Shown: in pieces, positions 51,939-60,403 of the stretch | How the letters are laid out: every line of letters starts with the position of its first letter | Position numbering within the stretch: position 1 is the stretch's first letter | NCBI RefSeq assembly: GCF_001954135.1 | Contig: NZ_MBEQ01000009.1 | Span: 124,001-188,000, forward strand | Length of the DNA: 64,000 bases | Direction of reading: 5' to 3' | DNA from: Mycobacterium sp. GA-1841 | Lineage (GTDB): Bacteria > Actinomycetota > Actinomycetes > Mycobacteriales > Mycobacteriaceae | Position numbers and translations under genes: made by a program | Notes under the pieces: generated by a model | Seen by the model: only the letters and a program-made list of their open reading frames with translations | Told to the model about the DNA's origin: nothing | Databases searched by the model: none

Positions 51939-53684
51939 ATGGGCCGGCAAGAGAATCTCTTCATGCCATCGCGCGCGTTGGAGCCCGGCGACAGATACGG
52001 AGTGCTCAGTGAATTCGAACCGGGCACACGTACGCTCCCAGCGGGATTTCGCCTCAGACCTGCGTTCAAGGCGTTACCGGTCGACATCGTGCTGGACAAG
52101 GACGTCGCCGTCACCATGCGCGACGGGGTGACGACCTATGTCGACATCTTGCGGCCGGCCGGAACTGAGAAGGTACCGGTGATCGTGGCGTGGAGCCCGT
52201 ACGGTAAGGGCGAGGGGAGCGCCCCGGCGGCCATGGGAGTGTTCGAGCTGGTCGGCCTCGACAACGGAATCGTCTCGGGTCTGCACAAGTTCGAGGGGCC
52301 CGATCCGGCCTACTGGTGCGCCCACGGCTATGCGATCTGCAACCCCGATGTTCGCGGTGTCTCAGATTCGCAGGGGGACAGCGTTCTATGGGATCGACAA
52401 GAGGGCGAAGACTGTTACGACCTGATCGAATGGCTGGCTACGCAGGATTGGTGTACCGGCAAGGTGGCGATGAGTGGGACCTCCTATCTTGCTGTGGCGC
52501 AATGGTTCGCCGCCGCGGAGCGGCCTCCGCATCTCGCGGCGATCAATCCGTGGGAAGGCATCAGTGATGTCTACCGCGACCTTGTGATGCGCGGAGGCAT
52601 GCCCGACACCGGGTTCGCAGGGCAGCTCCGAGACAACAGCTTCTGGGGAAACGGGCGCAAGGAGGACATTCTTGCCGAAGCCGAACGCTATCCGCTGATG
52701 AACGATTTGTGGCTGAGAAAGATACCGCGGGTCGACCGGATCAACGTCCCGGCGTACGTCGTCGCCAGCTATTCGAACTCACTGCACACGGTCGGGACGT
52801 TCCGTGCCTGGCGGGCACTGGGTTCCGAGAAGAAATGGCTCCGCATTCACAACACGCAGGAGTGGCCCGACTACTACGACCAGACGAACCGGGAGGATCT
52901 TCGCCGATTTTTCGATCGCTTCCTCAAGGACGACGACAACGGGTGGGAGAAGACTCCACACGTCCGGTATGCGGTGCTCGACCTGGAGGGAGGCGGCCAC
53001 GTAAACCTGCCTGCGGACCGGTTTCCGCCGCGTGACGTCAGCTACAGGAAGTATTTCCTCGATGCGCGCACCCGCGCTTTGCTTACGGAGGCTCCCGTCG
53101 CGGAGGCAACGGCAGAGTACGACGCGGAAGGTGCACCGGGCATGGTGTCGTTCATCGTCCGCTTTGAACAGGAGATCACGATGGTCGGCTATCCCAAGGC
53201 GCGGCTGTGGGTCGAGGGGAAAGGTGCCGACGACATGGACCTGTTCGTGTTTGTCCAGAAGCTGAATGCCCAAGGGGCGGTCCTGCAGGAATTCACCGTG
53301 CCCAATCAGTCGGCGACGATCCACGACCTCACCGAGAACGGAGCCTCAATCCTGCGGTACAAGGGTTCCGCCGGCCGACTGCGGGTGTCGATGCGGCATT
53401 TGGACGACACGATATCGACCGACGAGATCCCGGTGCACAGCTTCGACCGGGTCCAGAAGCTGAGCGCTGGTGAGGTCGCTGAGATCGAGGTCGATCTGTC
53501 CCCGATCGGCTTGGTGTTCTATCCAGGCGAACAGTTGCGGTTGGTGGTCAGTTCCAAGGATCTGTTCGGTCCATGGATGCCGGGACTGCGGGAATACGTC
53601 CCGCAGAACCGTGGCCACCACGTCGTTCACACTGGAGGAACCCGGGCCTCGTATCTGCAGCTGCCCGTCAAGATCGACCACTGA
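51939..53684 (+). CDS. CocE/NonD family hydrolase (X-Pro dipeptidyl-peptidase/cocaine-esterase fold)
   Basis: A 581-residue serine hydrolase. An alpha/beta-hydrolase core (about residues 45-370) carries VIVAWSPYGKG and the nucleophile Ser182 in MSGTSYLAVAQW. A C-terminal jelly-roll domain typical of CocE enzymes begins near residue 390 (VSFIVRFEQEITMVGYPKARLWVEG). Acid and His residues are probably in the SLHTVGTF-EWPDYYD region, but I could not assign them firmly. It likely hydrolyses an ester or amide. The start is supported by AAAGGGGGTCGCC. It converges with an amidohydrolase, 3 bp between stops, and is divergent from the TetR-decarboxylase pair. Confidence 0.9.
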   Translation: MGRQENLFMPSRALEPGDRYGVLSEFEPGTRTLPAGFRLRPAFKALPVDIVLDKDVAVTMRDGVTTYVDILRPAGTEKVPVIVAWSPYGKGEGSAPAAMGVFELVGLDNGIVSGLHKFEGPDPAYWCAHGYAICNPDVRGVSDSQGDSVLWDRQEGEDCYDLIEWLATQDWCTGKVAMSGTSYLAVAQWFAAAERPPHLAAINPWEGISDVYRDLVMRGGMPDTGFAGQLRDNSFWGNGRKEDILAEAERYPLMNDLWLRKIPRVDRINVPAYVVASYSNSLHTVGTFRAWRALGSEKKWLRIHNTQEWPDYYDQTNREDLRRFFDRFLKDDDNGWEKTPHVRYAVLDLEGGGHVNLPADRFPPRDVSYRKYFLDARTRALLTEAPVAEATAEYDAEGAPGMVSFIVRFEQEITMVGYPKARLWVEGKGADDMDLFVFVQKLNAQGAVLQEFTVPNQSATIHDLTENGASILRYKGSAGRLRVSMRHLDDTISTDEIPVHSFDRVQKLSAGEVAEIEVDLSPIGLVFYPGEQLRLVVSSKDLFGPWMPGLREYVPQNRGHHVVHTGGTRASYLQLPVKIDH

Positions 53685-53687
53685 CTG

Positions 53688-54920
53688 TCACACCTCGGCG
53701 AGAGATGGTGGTTTCGCCGCGTCCGGATCGGGATTGGCGATCGGCAGGCCCATGAACCGCCGGGCGTTGTCGCCCATGAAGTCGTAGGTGCGGCGGTTGT
53801 CCATGCCCTCGGCGTACTTCCAGAACCCCTTCGGTTCGGCCAGGCCTTCAGGGTGCGGGTAGTCCGAGCCGAACAGCACCTTGTCCCAACCGACCGTCTC
53901 CACCACATCGGACACACAGCCTTCCCAAAAAGGGCTGACCCAGACGTTGCGCCGGAAGACCTCATGCGGATGCTCGGGAAAGTTCTGCGGCATCTTCTTG
54001 TACAGGTCGGCGAAATCATGGAACAGCGGGAAGATCCAGCTGCTGCCGTTCTCCACGCTGGCGATGCGCAGTTTGGGGAACCGGGTGAGGGTGCCGTGGC
54101 AGATCAGGGCGGTCAGCATGTCGGCGATCTCGCGGTGGCCCAGCACCATCCAGCGGAATGCGCTCTGCGCCATGAAATTCTGGGTGTAGGGCGGCTCCCA
54201 CTTGTTGACGTAATCGTCGAGTGGGGGATAGCTCGCGTGCAGGACGATGGGGAGGCCGGCAGCCTCGACGTCACGCCAGAACGGGTCGAACTCGGGCAGC
54301 GCGGGGGAGCGCCAGCCGTGCAGGCCGTTGACCGGTCCCGGTTTGATCAACGCGACCTTGGCGCCTTTGGAAAGGATCCATTCCAGTTCCCGTTGCGCCG
54401 CATCCACTTCCGACAGATTGATGATCGGCGTGGAGAACACGCGGTGGGCGTAGGTGAAGCCCCAGTGCTCCAGGATCCACTCGTTGAGCGCGTGGACGAT
54501 CGCCAGCGTCAGCTGCGGATCGTCGGCGCTGGAATGCTCGACGAGGCTGCCCAGGGTGGGATAGTTCAGGGCCTCGACCACACCCTGGCGGTCGAGTTCT
54601 TTGATGCGATCTTCGGGATTACGGGTAGCCGCCGGCGCGTCGATCGCCTTGCCCTGCATCTCCCGTAGCGTCAGGCCTTCGGTGTTCTCCCCGGCGAAGA
54701 ACTTCTCGTGGGCGCCGGGCGCGGCGACCCGCTCGAAGGTCGGGTTGGGGATGAAGTCGGTGACGCGGTTGTTGATCACCACCCGGGTCTGGCGGCCGAT
54801 CTGGGCGTACTGCACTGCGCGCGAGTACTTTTCCGGGAGGAACTTCGTGAGCGCCTCGCCGGTTTCGTACATGTGCTGGTCAGCATCGAAGATCGGTGCG
54901 TCCCTGAACTGCTCAGTCAT
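53688..54920 (-). CDS. Amidohydrolase family protein (ACMSD-like)
   Basis: A 410-residue amidohydrolase_2 protein and a clear paralogue of 40574-41824: both carry FIPNPTF and GSDxPHxEG motifs. The metal motif is FDADQHMYET (Asp-Gln-His). The catalytic Asp is in VLFGSDYPHPEG. It is the last gene of a minus-strand operon after an Ltp2-like thiolase and a DUF35 protein, 34 bp downstream of the former. That association points to processing of a CoA-ester or its retro-aldol product. Confidence 0.88.
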   Translation of the reverse strand: MTEQFRDAPIFDADQHMYETGEALTKFLPEKYSRAVQYAQIGRQTRVVINNRVTDFIPNPTFERVAAPGAHEKFFAGENTEGLTLREMQGKAIDAPAATRNPEDRIKELDRQGVVEALNYPTLGSLVEHSSADDPQLTLAIVHALNEWILEHWGFTYAHRVFSTPIINLSEVDAAQRELEWILSKGAKVALIKPGPVNGLHGWRSPALPEFDPFWRDVEAAGLPIVLHASYPPLDDYVNKWEPPYTQNFMAQSAFRWMVLGHREIADMLTALICHGTLTRFPKLRIASVENGSSWIFPLFHDFADLYKKMPQNFPEHPHEVFRRNVWVSPFWEGCVSDVVETVGWDKVLFGSDYPHPEGLAEPKGFWKYAEGMDNRRTYDFMGDNARRFMGLPIANPDPDAAKPPSLAEV

Positions 54921-54954
54921 GGCAGTGGTTCCTTTTCTCCCGCTCGCGCCAACG

Positions 54955-56103
54955 TCAGAGGGTCAACACGGTGGCGCCGGCTGTGCCGGGGGCCCCGTAG
55001 AGCTGGGCGAAGCCGACGCGGGGGTTGCCGGGCACCTGCCGGTCGCCGGCCTCGCCGCGCAACTGGCGCACCAGCTCGTGAATCTGGCGCAGGCCCGAGG
55101 CACCGATCGGCTCACCATTGGCGATCAGGCCGCCGTCGGTGTTGATGGGCAGGGACCCGCCGATTTCGGTGGCACCGTCGGCCAGCAGCTTCTCCTGATC
55201 ACCGTCGGCGCAGAATCCGCACTCGGCCATGTGGATGATCTCCGCGCCGGCGTCAGTGTCCTGCAGTTGGACGACGTCGACGTCTTCGGGTGCCACCCCG
55301 GCCTTCTCGAATGCGGCACGGGCGGCATACACCGTGGGTGCCACGTCCTCCTCGACGGGCGCGCAGGTGGTGTTGACCTCGTAGGCGCCGTACCTACGGG
55401 TCCGCACCTCGACGGCCTTGAGGTACACGGGCTTGTCGGTGTAGCGGTGGGCGATGTCGGCCCGGCACATCACTACGGCGGCCGCGCCTTCGTCCGGGGC
55501 GCAGAACATGTACTGGGTCAGCGGATAGTTCAACATCGTCGAGTTGAGGATGTCGTCCTCGCTGATCGGCTTGCGCCGGAACGCATTCGGGTTCAGCGCG
55601 CCGTTGCGGAAATTCTTGTTCGCCACCTTGGCCAGGGTGCGCTGCGAGATGTTGTGCTCGTGCAGGTACCGGTTGGCCTTCATGCCGAAGAACTGGGTGG
55701 TCAGGTACTGGCCGTTCTCGGCGTACCAGCTGGGCATGCCGACCAGCGCCGGGTCTTCGGTGAACGCCCCGCGAGGGTGCTTGTCCAGACCGACGGCGAT
55801 GCCGATGTCATAGTCGCCGAGCCGGATGCCGTCGGCGCAGGCTTTGGTGGCGCTGGCCGCCGTCGCGCAGGCGTTGAACACGTTGGTGAACGGAATACCG
55901 GTCAGCCCGACCATTCCGACGATCGCATCGGGATTGGCCACCGTCCAGCTACCGCCCGCGGCGGCACCGATGTCCTTCCATTCCACCCCGGCGTCGGCCA
56001 CTGCGGCGAAGATCGCCTCGACACCCATCTGCATCGCGGTCTTACCCTCGAACCGGCCGAACGGGTGGATGCCGACGCCGATGATGGCTACGTCATTGGT
56101 CAC
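54955..56103 (-). CDS. Ltp2-like thiolase-fold lipid-transfer protein (probable retro-aldolase)
   Basis: A 382-residue thiolase-superfamily protein. Cys79 in NVFNACATAAS corresponds to the thiolase nucleophile position, but the usual GHPxGATG motif reads GEPIGASG, so the thiolase His is missing. This is the signature of the Ltp/SCP-x-like group, whose member Ltp2 acts with a DUF35 protein as a retro-aldolase removing propionyl-CoA from a steroid side-chain CoA ester. The next upstream gene encodes a DUF35 protein and overlaps it by 4 nt. I infer a similar heteromeric aldolase here, with unknown substrate. Confidence 0.88.
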   Translation of the reverse strand: MTNDVAIIGVGIHPFGRFEGKTAMQMGVEAIFAAVADAGVEWKDIGAAAGGSWTVANPDAIVGMVGLTGIPFTNVFNACATAASATKACADGIRLGDYDIGIAVGLDKHPRGAFTEDPALVGMPSWYAENGQYLTTQFFGMKANRYLHEHNISQRTLAKVANKNFRNGALNPNAFRRKPISEDDILNSTMLNYPLTQYMFCAPDEGAAAVVMCRADIAHRYTDKPVYLKAVEVRTRRYGAYEVNTTCAPVEEDVAPTVYAARAAFEKAGVAPEDVDVVQLQDTDAGAEIIHMAECGFCADGDQEKLLADGATEIGGSLPINTDGGLIANGEPIGASGLRQIHELVRQLRGEAGDRQVPGNPRVGFAQLYGAPGTAGATVLTL

Positions 56104-56537
56104 TGGTCGGAACCTTTCGGGGCGAAGGCGAATGTGACGATCTCGGCGGGGTTGGCCGGGTCCGTGTCGTCAACCGCAAACGGGATCATGGTGAGTTCGA
56201 CGTCCATGCCGAACCGCAGTTTGGCCGGGTCGTTTTCGGTGAGCCGACCTTCGACGCGGATCACGTCACCCAGCTGGACCAGGCCGACGCCGAACGGGAC
56301 GAAGTCTTTTCCTCCTGGTCCCTTGTACGGAGGCCCGGGTGGGAAGCCCTGGGTGGTCCAGGCGATGAGGGTGCCTTCGGCCGGCAGGTGAAGCTCCTCG
56401 GTGTTGTCGCTGGAGCACTTCGGGCAACGGGCCTGAACCGGGAAGGTGGTGGCGCTGCAGTCGGCGCACCGGCTGCCGATCAGCCGGGGTGCGGCGTCGG
56501 GCCACGTCGAAATCTCGGGGGCCAGCGCTTTCTGCAT
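56100..56537 (-). CDS. DUF35 zinc-ribbon/OB-fold protein (acyl-CoA-binding partner of Ltp2-like protein)
   Basis: A 145-residue protein. An N-terminal zinc ribbon has Cys24, Cys27, Cys38 and Cys41 (CADC...CPKC), followed by an OB-fold domain (about residues 50-140). DUF35 proteins are obligate partners of Ltp2-like aldolases and bind the CoA-ester end. Its stop overlaps the Ltp2-like start by 4 nt. It heads the operon; the ACTGTAA-N3-TTACAGT palindrome lies 36 bp upstream of its start, between it and the divergent molybdopterin oxidoreductase. RBS GAGGAGCTC precedes the ATG. Confidence 0.92.
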   Translation of the reverse strand: MQKALAPEISTWPDAAPRLIGSRCADCSATTFPVQARCPKCSSDNTEELHLPAEGTLIAWTTQGFPPGPPYKGPGGKDFVPFGVGLVQLGDVIRVEGRLTENDPAKLRFGMDVELTMIPFAVDDTDPANPAEIVTFAFAPKGSDQ

Positions 56538-56572
56538 TGTGAGCTCCTCATATCAATGAACTATGCACACCA

Positions 56573-56589
56573 ACTGTAATTCTTACAGT
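56573..56589. promoter_or_regulatory. ACTGTAA-TTC-TTACAGT palindrome, shared operator (perfect copy)
   Basis: The two 7-bp arms are perfectly complementary. The site is between the divergent DUF35 operon and the molybdopterin oxidoreductase. Each half contains TACAGT on one strand, so it can serve as a -10 for both directions. Confidence 0.75.
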
Positions 56590-56632
56590 AGCGTATCTGT
56601 AGTCGCGTTCCAGCCCCCATTTCGAGGTGTCC

Positions 56633-58816
56633 ATGTCACCACACGCCGTCGAGCACAAGCCGACGTTCTGCCGAATCTGTGAGCCGCTCTGCGGCATGAT
56701 CGCGACCGTCGAAGACGGTCACCTGACCGCGCTTCGCCCAGACAAGGACCATCCGCTGTCGGCAGGCTTCGCCTGCCAGAAAGGCATCGCCTTCACCGAG
56801 GTGGTCAACGATCCGGATCGGGTCACCACCCCGCTGAGACGGACCGACGACGGTTTCGAACCGGTGAGCTGGGATACGGCACTCGACGACATCGCTGACC
56901 GGCTCACCGCGATCTACCGCACACACGGATCCGCCGCGGTCGGGTGGTACATGGGCAACCCGGCAGCGTTCAGTTACTCCCATCTGTTCGGCGCGATGGC
57001 GTTCGCCAAGGGCATCGGAGGCAGCAGCCACTTCTTCAGTTCATCGACCCAGGACACCAGCAGCCGGCTGCTGGCGAACCAATTCCTCTACGGTGCACCG
57101 TTCCCGGTGCCCATCCCGGATCTGATGCGTACCGATCTACTGGTCATGCTGGGTGCGAATCCGGTGGTCTCCCATGGCAGTTTCCTGACCGCGCCGAGGA
57201 TCAAAGACCGCATGCACGACATCGTCAAGCGGGGCGGACGCGTGGTGGTGGTCGATCCGCGGCGCAGTGAAACCGCGGCCCAGTTCGAATGGCTCGGCAT
57301 CATTCCCGATGCCGATGCCTACCTGCTCCTGTCGATCCTGCAGGTCCTGTTCGCCGAAGGGCTGGTCAGTGCACGAGCCCGCAGTCAGGCAGACGGCTTG
57401 GACTGGCTGGACAGACAATGCGCGCCGTTCACCCCGGAGGACACCCGCCAACACACCGGCATCGACCCGCAGACGGTTCGCGCCTTGGCCCGCGATCTCG
57501 CCACCACCGAGCGGGCCGCGGTCTACGGCCGGCTCGGCACCTGTGTCGGGCGGAACGGCACCTTGACCACCTACCTGCTCGATGCCGTGAATCTCGTCGC
57601 GGGCAACCTGGACACCCCCGGCGGCAGCGTGTTCAGCACGTTGGGAATTCCCGGTCAGAAGTGGGGATCGATGGCCATGGGTGCCTCGTTGCGACGCAGC
57701 TACCGAACCGCACGCACCCGTGTCGGTGGGTTCCCGTTGGTCATCGGCGCCGAACCCGCCGCCTTCATGGCCAAGGAGATCACCACGCCCGGTCAGGGTC
57801 AGGTCAAGGCGATGTTCATCGGTGCCGGCAACCCGGTGCTGTCGGTGCCCAACGGCCAAGAGTTGGAAGAAGCGCTGGAGACGACGGAACTCTCGGTCGG
57901 CCTGGACCTCTACGTGAACGAGACCACCGCGCACTGCGACTACGTCCTGCCCGTGACGACGATGTACGAGCGTGACGATTTCGCCGTCACGTTCCAGATG
58001 TTCCAGGCCACTCCGTTCCGTCAGGCCACCGACGCGGTGGTGGCGCCGCGCGGGCAGGCCCGTACCGAATGGGACATCGTCGTCGATCTGATCAGCAGAA
58101 TGAATGTGGGCACACCGGTTTTCGCCGCGATTCGGCTGGCGGCCAAGCGGGCTGCGCGGCGCGGCAAACGGCTCAGTCCGCGGCCGATGATCGACGCGAT
58201 GATCCGGATGGCCGACGGCGGTGATCGCTTCGGCCTGCGCCGGGGTGGCCTGACGTTCCGTCGCCTGGCCGAGCAGCATCCGCATGGCGTGGTGGTGGCA
58301 CCGAACCTGCGCACCGGCGTGCTCGGTGAGGTGGTGGTGTATCCGAAGGGACGCGTTCGCCTTGCGCACGACGACATCGCTGCCGAGATCGCCGCGATGT
58401 CGCGTCGTGTAGCGCCTGAAGGCTTTCCGCTGCGGATGATCGGCATGCGGGAGCCGCGCTCGGAGAATTCCTGGTTGCACAACTCGCCGTTGCTCATGCG
58501 GGGCAAGAGGATTCATCGCGCGCTCATGCACGCCGATGATGCAGCCGCGCGGCAGCTGGTCGATGGTGACGAGGTGCGGGTGCGGTCACCCTACGGGCAG
58601 ATCGAGCTGGGTTTGTCGCTGACCGACGACATCATGCGGGGCACCATCGCGATTCCGCATGGGTGGGGGCACAACGGCAAAGGCGGTTGGCGGCTGGCCA
58701 ACCAGGCCGGCGGCGCCAACGTCAACCAGTTGATGTCGAGCGATCCCGCCGATGTCGAGGCGCTGGCCGGCATGTCCTGGCTGACCGGTGTACCGGTGCA
58801 GGTGGAGAGTTGCTGA
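56633..58816 (+). CDS. Molybdopterin-dependent oxidoreductase (DMSO reductase family)
   Basis: A 727-residue single-subunit molybdopterin oxidoreductase. The N terminus binds a [4Fe-4S] cluster through Cys13, Cys16, Cys20 and Cys48. The central domains contain LVMLGANPVVSHG, the GNLDTPGGSVF segment and the C-terminal molybdopterin domain (VRSPYGQIELGLSL). No twin-arginine signal is visible, so it should be cytoplasmic. The active-site metal ligand could not be identified by eye. ATG at 56633 is preferred over GTG 56627 because GAGG lies 7 nt upstream. It is followed by an aldehyde dehydrogenase 31 bp downstream across a perfect shared operator. A general oxidation role is all that can be said. 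Confidence 0.9.
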   Translation: MSPHAVEHKPTFCRICEPLCGMIATVEDGHLTALRPDKDHPLSAGFACQKGIAFTEVVNDPDRVTTPLRRTDDGFEPVSWDTALDDIADRLTAIYRTHGSAAVGWYMGNPAAFSYSHLFGAMAFAKGIGGSSHFFSSSTQDTSSRLLANQFLYGAPFPVPIPDLMRTDLLVMLGANPVVSHGSFLTAPRIKDRMHDIVKRGGRVVVVDPRRSETAAQFEWLGIIPDADAYLLLSILQVLFAEGLVSARARSQADGLDWLDRQCAPFTPEDTRQHTGIDPQTVRALARDLATTERAAVYGRLGTCVGRNGTLTTYLLDAVNLVAGNLDTPGGSVFSTLGIPGQKWGSMAMGASLRRSYRTARTRVGGFPLVIGAEPAAFMAKEITTPGQGQVKAMFIGAGNPVLSVPNGQELEEALETTELSVGLDLYVNETTAHCDYVLPVTTMYERDDFAVTFQMFQATPFRQATDAVVAPRGQARTEWDIVVDLISRMNVGTPVFAAIRLAAKRAARRGKRLSPRPMIDAMIRMADGGDRFGLRRGGLTFRRLAEQHPHGVVVAPNLRTGVLGEVVVYPKGRVRLAHDDIAAEIAAMSRRVAPEGFPLRMIGMREPRSENSWLHNSPLLMRGKRIHRALMHADDAAARQLVDGDEVRVRSPYGQIELGLSLTDDIMRGTIAIPHGWGHNGKGGWRLANQAGGANVNQLMSSDPADVEALAGMSWLTGVPVQVESC

Positions 58817-58823
58817 CCACCGT

Positions 58824-58840
58824 ACTGTAAGTGTTACAGT
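58824..58840. promoter_or_regulatory. ACTGTAA-GTG-TTACAGT palindrome, shared operator (perfect copy)
   Basis: The two 7-bp arms are perfectly complementary. The right half contains TACAGT (58835-58840), exactly 7 nt before the GTG at 58848, so transcription could start at the start codon. It probably controls the aldehyde dehydrogenase. Confidence 0.78.
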
Positions 58841-58847
58841 TGTCGCC

Positions 58848-60383
58848 GTGAGCGAAGTCGTGGACCAGGCGATCACCAGTGTGGACATCGGCCGACGCGC
58901 GGCCGGCCGCGCCGAGAAACGCATGTTGATCGACGGTGACCTGGTGGCCGCGGCGTCTGGTGCCGAGTTCGACAACCTCAGTCCGGCCACCGGGCTGGTG
59001 CTCGGGCCGACGGCTGCTGCGGGTACGCACGACATGGATGCCGCGATCGGGGCGGCCCGCCGTGCTTTCGACGACTCTGATTGGAGCACCAACCGCGGGC
59101 TCCGTCAGCGGGTACTCGGTCAGTTGCAGGCCGCGATCGAAGCCGAAAAAGACCACCTGCGTGAGGAATTGATCGCCGAGGTCGGCTGCCCGGTGATGAC
59201 GACGGAGAATGCCCAACTCGACTGGCCGCTGGCCGACGCGCTGCGCTACCCGGCCCGGCTGATCGACGAGTTCGAATGGGAGCGCACGCTCGACGGCGGG
59301 GGCCTGTTCGGCGAGCGCAATGCCCGCACCGTGGTCAAGGAAGCGGTCGGTGTGGTCGCGGCGATCACGCCGTCGAACTTCCCGATCGAGGTGATCCTCA
59401 ACAAGCTCGGCCCGGCGCTGGCGGCCGGCAATACGGTGGTGCTCAAACCGGATCCGCACACCCCCTGGAACGCCACCCGGCTGGGCCGGCTGATCGCCGA
59501 GCACACCGACATGCCGCCCGGTGTGGTGAATGTGGTGCCCACCCCCGACAACGAGGTGGCTGGGCAGTTGGGGACTGACCCGCGCGTCGACATGGTGTCC
59601 TTCACCGGATCGACGGCCGTCGGCAGGCACCTGATGCGCGTCGGCGCCGACACGATGAAACGCACCTTCCTGGAGCTCGGCGGCAAGTCGGCGATGATCG
59701 TGCTCGACGACGCCAAGCCCGGCCACATCATCCCCGGCGCGATCGGGGCCTGTGTGCACGCGGGCCAGGCCTGCGCGGCCAACACCAGGATGTTGGTGCA
59801 CCGCAGCCTGTTCGACGAGGCGGTCGCCAACGTGACGATGGCTTTCGGTGCGGTCCCGGTGGGTGATCCGGCATTGCCGACGACGCTGGTCGGTCCGTTG
59901 ATCAGCGCGGCGCAGAAACAACGTGTGCTCGATGCCCTTGATGGTGCGCGCCGAGACGGCGCTGAGATCGCGGTGGGCGGCGGTGAGCCGGCCGGGTTGG
60001 CCGAGCACCTGCGTGGTGGGCACTTTGTCGCACCGACCGTGATCGTCGGGGCCGATCCGAGCTCGTCGATCGCCCAGGACGAGGTGTTCGGTCCGGTGCT
60101 GGTGATGCTGCCGTTCGATGACGACGACGAGGCGGTCCGGATCGCCAACGACAGTGCCTTCGGTCTGGCCGGTGCGGTGGTCTCGGCGTCATCCGAGCGG
60201 GCGATGGGTATCGCCCGGCGGATTAGGACCGGCGCAATTGGTGTTAATGGCGGCATGTACTACGGCGCCGACGCCCCATTCGGCGGATACAAGAACAGCG
60301 GCGTCGGAAGGCAGTGCGGCATCGAAGGATTCGCACAGTACACCGAGACCAAGACGATCGGGTGGCGCCTGCCCCGGCAGTGA
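58848..60383 (+). CDS. Aldehyde dehydrogenase family protein
   Basis: A 511-residue NAD(P)-dependent aldehyde dehydrogenase. The cofactor region contains ITPSNFPIE and TVVLKPDPHTPW, the Glu is in FLELGGKSAMIV and the catalytic Cys in HAGQACAANTRM, then FGPVLVMLPFDD. It would oxidise an aldehyde to the acid for CoA activation. The GTG at 58848 is preferred; no Shine-Dalgarno is seen and the operator -10 lies 7 nt upstream, so the mRNA may be leaderless. An in-frame GTG at 58860 is possible. It converges with the TetR gene (20 bp between stops). Confidence 0.93.
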   Translation: MSEVVDQAITSVDIGRRAAGRAEKRMLIDGDLVAAASGAEFDNLSPATGLVLGPTAAAGTHDMDAAIGAARRAFDDSDWSTNRGLRQRVLGQLQAAIEAEKDHLREELIAEVGCPVMTTENAQLDWPLADALRYPARLIDEFEWERTLDGGGLFGERNARTVVKEAVGVVAAITPSNFPIEVILNKLGPALAAGNTVVLKPDPHTPWNATRLGRLIAEHTDMPPGVVNVVPTPDNEVAGQLGTDPRVDMVSFTGSTAVGRHLMRVGADTMKRTFLELGGKSAMIVLDDAKPGHIIPGAIGACVHAGQACAANTRMLVHRSLFDEAVANVTMAFGAVPVGDPALPTTLVGPLISAAQKQRVLDALDGARRDGAEIAVGGGEPAGLAEHLRGGHFVAPTVIVGADPSSSIAQDEVFGPVLVMLPFDDDDEAVRIANDSAFGLAGAVVSASSERAMGIARRIRTGAIGVNGGMYYGADAPFGGYKNSGVGRQCGIEGFAQYTETKTIGWRLPRQ

Positions 60384-60403
60384 GATTTCCTCGCGGAAAG
60401 GAG

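Noticed and set aside
51827..52117. N-terminal extension of the TetR at 51191
   Set aside because: It runs through the operator and the first codons of the divergent CocE gene, and TetR proteins begin near the ATG at 51826.
57137..60023. Two long minus-strand open frames (57137-58531 and 58722-60023)
   Set aside because: They mirror the molybdopterin oxidoreductase and aldehyde dehydrogenase genes and contain no recognisable protein features.
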